Positions 62,238-64,000 of a stretch of 64,000 nt of DNA are shown one piece after another. Each line of letters starts with the position of its first letter. Within the stretch, counting starts at the first letter, position 1. Below the pieces are notes generated by a model. It ran no database searches and was not told where the DNA came from. It saw only the letters and a list, made by a program, of their open reading frames with translations. The stretch lies in the NCBI RefSeq assembly GCF_009647655.1, contig NZ_WJFD01000004.1, forward strand, positions 372,001-436,000. Reading direction: 5' to 3'. A program made the position numbers and the translations under genes. This stretch comes from Chitinophaga sp. SYP-B3965 (lineage in GTDB: Bacteria > Bacteroidota > Bacteroidia > Chitinophagales > Chitinophagaceae).

Positions 62238-62837
62238 TTAATCTTCTATGTTCAGGTTATTATCCATATTGCCATAACTGCTTACTACATCGTTTTTGAA
62301 AATGATGTAGCTATTGTCATAGGACCAGATCTCTACTCCATCATCTTTTGTTATTTTATGCGGTTTACCCTGCGCATGGTATACCTCTTCTTTCTCTGAT
62401 CCTATTTTAAATGTTCCCTGCTGCGTGTCACTGTCTGTAAAGCTTATGTGATCGTGACTCCAGGGCGGGGAAAACGTGACCCTGCAGATATAGAGCATGA
62501 TCATTAAGAAAATGATCACTGCACCGCGGGACCGCCGCCATTTCAGAATCGGGCTACTGCTGTTTTCCGGTGGAGGCGGTGTATAAATGGGTTGTTCGGG
62601 GATCGGAGCTACATATGGCCTGTTGTAATAACGCAACTGGTGATCATACATTTCTTTTATTGCCGGATCGCGCAGCCGTTCATACGCATGCTGGATCTCC
62701 CTGAACTTTTCCTCGTAGTATTTATTGCCGTTATTAAGGTCCGGGTGATAACGTTTGGAGAGTTTGCGATGTGCTGCTTTAACCGTATCGGCATCGGAAA
62801 AATCCGCTATTCCCAGAATTGTATAATAGTTGCGCAT
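62238..62837 (-). CDS. Membrane-anchored J-domain protein
   Basis: Protein of 199 residues. N-terminal J-domain (YYTILGIADFSDADTVKAAH, HPD at 31-33, RDPAIKEMYDHQLRYY), a proline-rich linker, a single membrane segment at about 105-121, and a C-terminal beta part (GTFKIGSEKEEVYHAQGKPH; VEIWSYDNSYIIFKNDVV) that resembles the SmpA/BamE-like fold in pattern. It would stimulate a DnaK-type chaperone at the membrane; no zinc-finger or substrate domain is present. It ends one base from the EamA gene, so the two are probably co-transcribed. Confidence 0.85.
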   Translation of the reverse strand: MRNYYTILGIADFSDADTVKAAHRKLSKRYHPDLNNGNKYYEEKFREIQHAYERLRDPAIKEMYDHQLRYYNRPYVAPIPEQPIYTPPPPENSSSPILKWRRSRGAVIIFLMIMLYICRVTFSPPWSHDHISFTDSDTQQGTFKIGSEKEEVYHAQGKPHKITKDDGVEIWSYDNSYIIFKNDVVSSYGNMDNNLNIED

Positions 62838-62900
62838 GATAGGCCAAGAGATATAAATATAATAAGTTCTTCCAAAAGGTAATTATGGATTTCAAACTAA

Positions 62901-62933
62901 TTTGTTACTTTTAACAGGTCTACGTTATTTATG
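62901..62933 (+). promoter_or_regulatory. Candidate promoter of the fifth sigma gene
   Basis: TTTG at 62901-62904 and TATTTATG at 62926-62933 with a 21-base spacer match TTG / TAnnTTTG with one mismatch. The ATG follows at 62961. Confidence 0.3.
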
Positions 62934-62960
62934 ATACAATAATTCCACTATTCCGCTTCC

Positions 62961-63551
62961 ATGGAGTATCCATTCAATGAAAAGGACCTGTTAAGGCATG
63001 CTGCAGAGGGTAATTCAACAGCATTTGCCACGCTTTTCAACAACTATAAGGATAAGTTGTATCGTTTCCTCGTGCAGGCAAACGGGTCTCCGGAATTGAC
63101 AGAAGACATCATCCAGGATGTATTCCTGAAGCTGTGGAAAGACCGCGCTAACCTGGTGAATGTACAAAATTTCGGAGGGTACCTTTACCGTATGGCACAG
63201 AACCATGTGATCAATTCCCTGAAGCGGATGGCCACGGAAACTCATATTATACAGGAGTTAAGTAAAAAACAGGAAGACACCTGCTCCGATGTGGAGGAGC
63301 ACATTTCCCTGCAGGAAGTGAACCGGAGCCTGCACTCTGCCCTCAATAAGCTCACGCCTAAACAGAAACTGGTGTATACCCTCAGCCGGGATAAAGGCCT
63401 CCGGCACGATGAGATTGCCCGGTTCCTCAATATCTCTCCCTCTACCGTCAATAACCATCTGATAGAGGCGCTTCGCATTATCCGCCGGCAGTTGCGTACC
63501 ACGCCGGACAGCTTTACTTTGCTGGCTTATCTCTTCTTTCTCCTTTCCTGA
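62961..63551 (+). CDS. ECF RNA polymerase sigma factor (Bacteroides expansion family 1 type)
   Basis: Sigma factor of 196 residues: AFATLFNNYKDKLYRFLVQA and TEDIIQDVFLKLWKDRA (region 2), LRHDEIARFLNISPSTVNNH (region 4). It ends with a hydrophobic tail (SFTLLAYLFFLLS). It is divergent from the J-domain gene. FecR begins 70 bases downstream, so a fifth sigma-driven uptake locus starts at the window edge. Confidence 0.92.
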   Translation: MEYPFNEKDLLRHAAEGNSTAFATLFNNYKDKLYRFLVQANGSPELTEDIIQDVFLKLWKDRANLVNVQNFGGYLYRMAQNHVINSLKRMATETHIIQELSKKQEDTCSDVEEHISLQEVNRSLHSALNKLTPKQKLVYTLSRDKGLRHDEIARFLNISPSTVNNHLIEALRIIRRQLRTTPDSFTLLAYLFFLLS

Positions 63552-63594
63552 GAATTTTTTTTAGAAAAAACCAGGTATATCCTTCTTCCCGATT

Positions 63595-63601
63595 GTCTAT
63601 A
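63595..63601 (+). promoter_or_regulatory. GTCTWTA motif in the sigma-FecR spacer
   Basis: GTCTATA inside ATTGTCTATATAA, 20 bases before the FecR ATG at 63622. Matches the same pattern at the other sigma-FecR junctions. Confidence 0.35.
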
Positions 63602-63621
63602 TAAAGGACAAACTACTCAAC

Positions 63622-64000
63622 ATGTTGAGAGAAAGAATGCAATACCTGCTGGACAGGTATTTTCAAGGTATCTGTACAGCAGAAGAAAAGCAGGAATTGG
63701 CCGAAGGGATCAATGAATTAAAAGATGACGAACTATTAAAACAGTTGGTTGGGAATACATGGGAACGGTTCCAGCCGGATGAGCCTATGCCTGCAGCTGT
63801 TTCCGAGCGGATCCAGGCGGCTGTATTTCCCAAAGTACGCCCCATGCATTATAAAAAATGGCTGGCGGCCGCAGCGTCTTTATTGCTGATCGTAAGCGCG
63901 GGTTTGCTATTTATCAAAAAACCTGTGCAGCAAAAGCCGCGGATGGTTGAACAACATACCCGGTACAAGAACGAAGTGCCGGCTGGTGGAAATAAAGCCT
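63622..64000 (+). CDS. FecR-type anti-sigma factor (partial, C-terminus outside window)
   Basis: Frame open from the ATG at 63622 to the window end, 126 codons. N-terminal segment LLDRYFQGICTAEEKQELAE, a membrane segment at about 80-96 (AASLLLIVSAGLLF), then the start of the periplasmic domain (NEVPAGGNKA). It lies 70 bases after the sigma gene. The rest of the locus, probably SusC/D, is beyond the window. Confidence 0.85.
   Translation, partial: MLRERMQYLLDRYFQGICTAEEKQELAEGINELKDDELLKQLVGNTWERFQPDEPMPAAVSERIQAAVFPKVRPMHYKKWLAAAASLLLIVSAGLLFIKKPVQQKPRMVEQHTRYKNEVPAGGNKA

Overview
The window reads as chromosomal DNA of a Bacteroidota bacterium, most like the Chitinophagaceae (Chitinophaga and relatives). 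The signs are four SusC/SusD outer-membrane uptake pairs, two receptors with an STN signalling domain, five ECF sigma/FecR pairs, Bacteroidota-type lipoproteins, an Oar-like receptor, weak Shine-Dalgarno sequences and promoters of the TTG / TAnnTTTG kind. I see no rRNA, tRNA, CRISPR array, insertion sequence or phage genes. Family names rest on recognised motifs, not on searches.

Layout. 0-1.5 kb: the reverse-strand end of a sigma/FecR locus (FecR cut by the window edge). 1.6-7.9 kb: mixed housekeeping and accessory genes: a class A beta-lactamase-like hydrolase, a six-hairpin glycosidase-like protein, an acetyltransferase, a small lipoprotein, a gene broken by an in-frame TGA, a YdeI-like protein and a VOC protein. 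8.1-19.3 kb: ECF sigma, FecR, STN-SusC, SusD, two TlpA-type thioredoxins and an S41 protease. 19.5-22.0 kb: a GH36-like glycosidase. 22.6-28.9 kb: a sigma-less SusC/SusD/DUF5689 operon. 29-34 kb: a small exported protein, a PpiC-like protein, a family I.5 lipase lipoprotein and a Gfo/Idh/MocA oxidoreductase. 34.2-42.3 kb (reverse): ECF sigma, FecR, SusC, SusD and a glycerophosphodiesterase. 42.4-45.5 kb: an Oar-like receptor. 45.7-49.1 kb: a LamG-like exported protein facing a membrane regulator-like protein that ends in a similar domain, then a dehydrogenase. 49-52.3 kb: a GT11 fucosyltransferase and a GMC oxidoreductase with its subunit 3. 52.4-61.3 kb: ECF sigma, FecR, STN-SusC, SusD and an FAD oxidoreductase with a golvesin-like tail. 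61.3-64 kb: an EamA transporter, a J-domain protein, and the start of a fifth sigma/FecR locus.

How it works together. In the sigma/FecR loci an outer-membrane receptor should sense its ligand, signal through FecR in the inner membrane and release the ECF sigma factor to raise expression of the SusC/D pair and its cargo enzymes. The cargo suggests different substrates: peptide or disulfide material at 8-19 kb, glycerophosphodiesters at 35-42 kb, unknown at 52-61 kb.

The most interesting non-coding signals are: (i) a terminator-like hairpin in antisense orientation at each of the three complete FecR-SusC junctions, which suggests cis-antisense RNAs like those known from Bacteroides uptake loci; (ii) a GTCTWTA motif in four of the five sigma-FecR spacers; (iii) a TTAATTACCT box next to ~10-bp phased repeats upstream of both TonB receptors that lack their own sigma factor.
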